Assembly: GCA_029554925.1 (NCBI GenBank)
Contig: JAKPUV010000890.1
Span: forward strand, 1-7,508
DNA from: Candidatus Hydrogenedentota bacterium
GTDB lineage: Bacteria > Hydrogenedentota > Hydrogenedentia > Hydrogenedentales > CAITNO01
Direction of reading: 5' to 3'
DNA length: 7,508 bases
Positions 5,906 through 7,508 of the stretch are shown one piece after another; positions within the stretch are counted from its first letter, which is position 1; every line of letters begins with the position of its first letter. Made by a program: the position numbers and the translations under genes. The notes under the pieces are model-generated. The model was given only the letters and a program-made list of their open reading frames with translations, was not told where the DNA came from and made no database searches.

Positions 5906-6370
5906 CTACTTCCGCAGTTGGTCGGCGGGCCCCATGGTGTCGCGGTCGTAGACGGCGGTGAGGGTGCTGGCCAGACCGCCGCGGGGGGTGCAGACGATCT
6001 CCACGGCCATCCGTTTCGGGGCGCACACGGCCGCCAGGTCCTCCAGCATGCGGTTCACCAGATGCTCGTACCAGATGCCGACGTTCCGGTAGGAGAGCAG
6101 GTAGTACTTGAACGAGCGCAGCTCGATGCACAGGGCGTCGGGAATGTAGCGCACCCGGACCGTCGCGAAGTCGGGCAGGCCGGAGAAGGGGCAGACGGAG
6201 GTGAACTCCGCCGTCTCGATGACGATCTCCATGCCGCCGCCGTGCGGGGTGCCCGCGTATTCGTAGGGGAAACATTCGAGACAGGCGGCGTCCACGGCCT
6301 CCGGCCCGTCGAAGGGCAGGGTCTTGTCCAGCGCCTTGAACTGGTCCCGCGGGGAGGGGGTGTCGCTCAT
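5906..6370 (-). CDS. queF: NADPH-dependent 7-cyano-7-deazaguanine (preQ0) reductase
   Basis: QueF reduces the nitrile of preQ0 to the aminomethyl group of preQ1, the last precursor step before insertion into tRNA during queuosine synthesis; it is a cytosolic enzyme. The 154-aa length fits the short, single-domain (Bacillus-type) form. 'AEFTSVCPFSGLPDFATVRVRYIPD' spans 54-78 and contains the thioimide-forming Cys60 and Asp67. 'ELRSFKYYLLSYRN' (83-96) is the QueF family motif, and 'TPRGG' (128-132) is the conserved end. The usual His-Glu pair after this motif reads Tyr101-Glu102, followed by His103. The start overlaps the queD stop by 4 nt (ATGA), and GGAGG (6380-6384, minus strand) sits 9 nt upstream inside queD, so it is co-translated as the last gene of queE-queD-queF. 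It ends 3 nt from the stop of the convergent fic gene. Confidence 0.93.
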   Translation of the reverse strand: MSDTPSPRDQFKALDKTLPFDGPEAVDAACLECFPYEYAGTPHGGGMEIVIETAEFTSVCPFSGLPDFATVRVRYIPDALCIELRSFKYYLLSYRNVGIWYEHLVNRMLEDLAAVCAPKRMAVEIVCTPRGGLASTLTAVYDRDTMGPADQLRK

Positions 6371-7083
6371 GTGCCGTCGCCTCCGGCCGCGTCGCCCAGG
6401 CAGACGCAGCGGTTGTTCGGGGTCTCCTGCACGACCACGGCGCGCGGGCCGAGGCCCCGTTCCTCCAAAAAGCGCCAGATGTGCGCGCAGATGCGCTCAC
6501 AGGTGGCCTGCTCCAGCCCCGGCACCGTGTTGATGTGCCGGTCGTTCAGCGTTCCGTGCATCTCCCGCAGGGCGTCCACCAGCGCCTCGCCGCCGTCCGC
6601 GGCCGCCTCAACCCGGTAGGTGTGGCCGTGGAGCCGGTGGCAGGGGTGCGTCTCGGGGAGCTGGGGAAGCGACTGGGCGGCGGCGAAGGAGAATCCCACG
6701 CGCGCCGGCAGCCCCTCCAGCGGGTCGGCGGGCAGGGTCTCCGGCGCGAAGCGGCCGTCGCCCACCACGGAGACGCGGATTTCCCGGAACCACGCGGGGT
6801 GGGGGCGCATCTGCTCGCGCGCCCACGCGGCCACGCGCTCCGGCGACGCGTCGTCCTCCAGCCCCGGAATGTCGTCAAGGCAGCAGTGGTCCAGCCGGCG
6901 GCACACGGGGTCGAAAAGGGCCTTCATGTCAGCGTAGTCCACCACCCAGCCGACGGCGGGGTCAATCTCGCCCTCGGCGACCAGGTCGGCCCGGTAACTC
7001 GCGCCGGTGAGGCGCGGCTCGGCGGCGCCGTTGCGGCGGACGCGCCGGGCGGCTTCAAAAAAGACGGTCTTGACGATGCGCAT
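6367..7083 (-). CDS. queD: Tandem-domain 6-carboxytetrahydropterin synthase (QueD/PTPS fold duplicated)
   Basis: QueD converts dihydroneopterin triphosphate to 6-carboxytetrahydropterin, early in the preQ0 pathway. Usual QueD proteins are about 120 aa; this one has 238 aa made of two PTPS-like domains. Domain 1 (about 1-109) aligns with E. coli QueD through 'GEIDPAVGWVVDYADMK' (38-54) and 'RLDHCCLDDIPGLED' (63-77), keeping Asp65-His66. It has Arg13, Thr26 and Ala28 at the three zinc-His positions, Glu22 at the Cys position and no anchor Glu. Domain 2 (about 127-232) has 'CHRLHGHTYRVE' (148-159), keeping Cys148, His152 and His154, and 'VVVQETPNNRC' (216-226) with Glu220. The first zinc His is Gln137, and the Asp-His pair reads Asn180-Asp181. 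I take ATG 7083 as start because the fold begins directly after it. GTG 7089 or GTG 7098 (overlapping the queE stop as GTGA) are alternatives; the nearest GGAG (7100-7103) is poorly spaced for ATG 7083. Confidence 0.85.
   Translation of the reverse strand: MRIVKTVFFEAARRVRRNGAAEPRLTGASYRADLVAEGEIDPAVGWVVDYADMKALFDPVCRRLDHCCLDDIPGLEDDASPERVAAWAREQMRPHPAWFREIRVSVVGDGRFAPETLPADPLEGLPARVGFSFAAAQSLPQLPETHPCHRLHGHTYRVEAAADGGEALVDALREMHGTLNDRHINTVPGLEQATCERICAHIWRFLEERGLGPRAVVVQETPNNRCVCLGDAAGGDGT
6380..6384 (-). promoter_or_regulatory. Ribosome binding site of queF inside the queD 3' end
   Basis: GGAGG on the minus strand stands 9 nt before the queF ATG (6370-6368) and supports that start and the 4-nt overlap with queD. 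Confidence 0.7.
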
Positions 7084-7086
7084 TTT

Positions 7087-7103
7087 CACGGGAATCACAC
7101 TCC
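7087..7103 (-). promoter_or_regulatory. queE-queD junction with alternative GTG starts for queD
   Basis: On the minus strand GGAG (7103-7100) lies at the very end of queE. GTG 7098-7096 overlaps the queE stop TGA (7097-7095) as GTGA, and GTG 7089-7087 is 10 nt from GGAG; both are in frame with ATG 7083. By spacing, GTG 7089 would be the best served. The layout suggests translational coupling of queE and queD. Confidence 0.4.
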
Positions 7104-7508
7104 GCGCCGGTCGGGCGGCCAGATGATTTTGTGCAGTTGAAGCTGGAGCCGCGCGGGGAGGGCGTCCTCCAGCATCCACGCGGCCAGGTCCTCCAGGGGC
7201 AGCGCGCCGGAAACCGCCGACAGCATCACCGCCGCGCACCGCTTCTCCAAAGTATAGTCGCGGATCACGCCGCGGCTCCACTCGTAGTCCGCCCGGTCCG
7301 CCAGCACAAACTTCACCTCGTCCCGCGCCGGGTCCAGCAGGTCCAGATTGGACCACAGGTTCCGTTCGCACATGCCGCTGCCGGGGCATTTCAGGTCCAT
7401 GATGCGGACCGCCTCCGGCGGGAGGGTGTCAATCGGCAGAGACCCGCTGGTCTCCACCAGCACGGTCTTTCCCGCCGCCACCAGCCGCCGGGCCAGTTCG
7501 GGGCACTC
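7095..7508 (-). CDS. queE: 7-carboxy-7-deazaguanine synthase (radical SAM), C-terminal part
   Basis: This is the C-terminal 137 residues of a gene that begins beyond the right edge; the frame is open up to base 7508. QueE is a radical SAM enzyme that contracts 6-carboxytetrahydropterin to 7-carboxy-7-deazaguanine. The visible half has the family's 'TVLVETSGSL' (fragment residues 15-24), 'IMDLKCPGSGM' (36-46), 'DEVKFVLADRADYEW' in the middle, and the C-terminal 'LPARLQLQLHKIIWPPDRRGV' stretch, which ends with the conserved QLHK-IW-P-RGV pattern. The CxxxCxxC cluster motif lies outside the window. It is followed directly by queD and queF, so the three form one operon for the queuosine precursor. 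Any promoter or preQ1 riboswitch would be further upstream and cannot be seen. I am confident of the family. Confidence 0.92.
   Translation of the reverse strand, partial: ECPELARRLVAAGKTVLVETSGSLPIDTLPPEAVRIMDLKCPGSGMCERNLWSNLDLLDPARDEVKFVLADRADYEWSRGVIRDYTLEKRCAAVMLSAVSGALPLEDLAAWMLEDALPARLQLQLHKIIWPPDRRGV

Noticed and set aside
7084..7389. Upstream extension of queD by about 100 residues
   Set aside because: The same frame stays open to a start at 7389, but this part lies inside queE, which is clearly coding in another frame; the extension is Arg/Gly/Ala-rich and has no QueD similarity.
1..7508. tRNA, rRNA, CRISPR, insertion sequence or attachment-site features
   Set aside because: No repeated spacers, terminal inverted repeats with a transposase, cloverleaf-like segment or rRNA-like conserved stretch was seen on reading either strand.

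Overview
The window is dense, GC-rich bacterial DNA. It carries eight protein-coding genes, two of them cut by the window ends, and no rRNA, tRNA, CRISPR array or insertion sequence that I can see. The organism looks Gram-negative or diderm, with Shine-Dalgarno starts and a secreted hydrolase with a Sec signal peptide. The GC bias and the mixture of an alpha-galactosidase-like glycosidase, an HTH_34-type regulator and a C45-type hydrolase would suit a Hydrogenedentota, Verrucomicrobiota, Lentisphaerota or Planctomycetota genome. That placement is a low-confidence inference, because no taxonomic marker is present.

Layout. Positions 1-426 (+) hold the C-terminus of a GH27/GH36-like alpha-galactosidase. 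Positions 2569-430 (-) form a three-gene unit in transcription order: a six-TM membrane protein, a small winged-helix regulator that overlaps it by 8 nt, and a membrane-anchored coiled-coil protein of unknown function. A candidate sigma70-like promoter with an overlapping dyad lies at 2615-2643. Positions 4175-2817 (-) encode a secreted C45/acyltransferase-like NTN hydrolase, followed by a strong GC hairpin at 2661-2690. A 224-bp divergent, locally AT-rich intergenic region separates it from a 500-aa Fic-domain protein at 4400-5902 (+). From the right edge down to 5906 (-) runs a queuosine-precursor operon: queE (partial), an unusual double-domain queD, and queF.

How the genes work together. 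QueD makes 6-carboxytetrahydropterin, QueE makes 7-carboxy-7-deazaguanine, and QueF reduces preQ0 to preQ1. The QueC step between QueE and QueF is not in this window. The three que genes are compactly joined: ATGA overlap between queD and queF, and possible GTGA overlap between queE and queD.

The most interesting observation is the queD gene, which encodes two fused PTPS/QueD domains with complementary losses. The N-terminal domain has lost the zinc histidines, the catalytic Cys and the substrate-anchoring Glu, but keeps the Asp-His pair. The C-terminal domain keeps Cys, HGH and Glu but has lost the Asp-His pair. In the PTPS fold the catalytic triad is shared between neighbouring subunits, so this looks like an obligate pseudo-heteromer in one chain. 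Lesser curiosities are a His-to-Tyr change in QueF, a variant inhibitory motif in Fic, two convergent gene pairs each separated by exactly 3 nt, and alternative hairpins in the leader of the C45 hydrolase.
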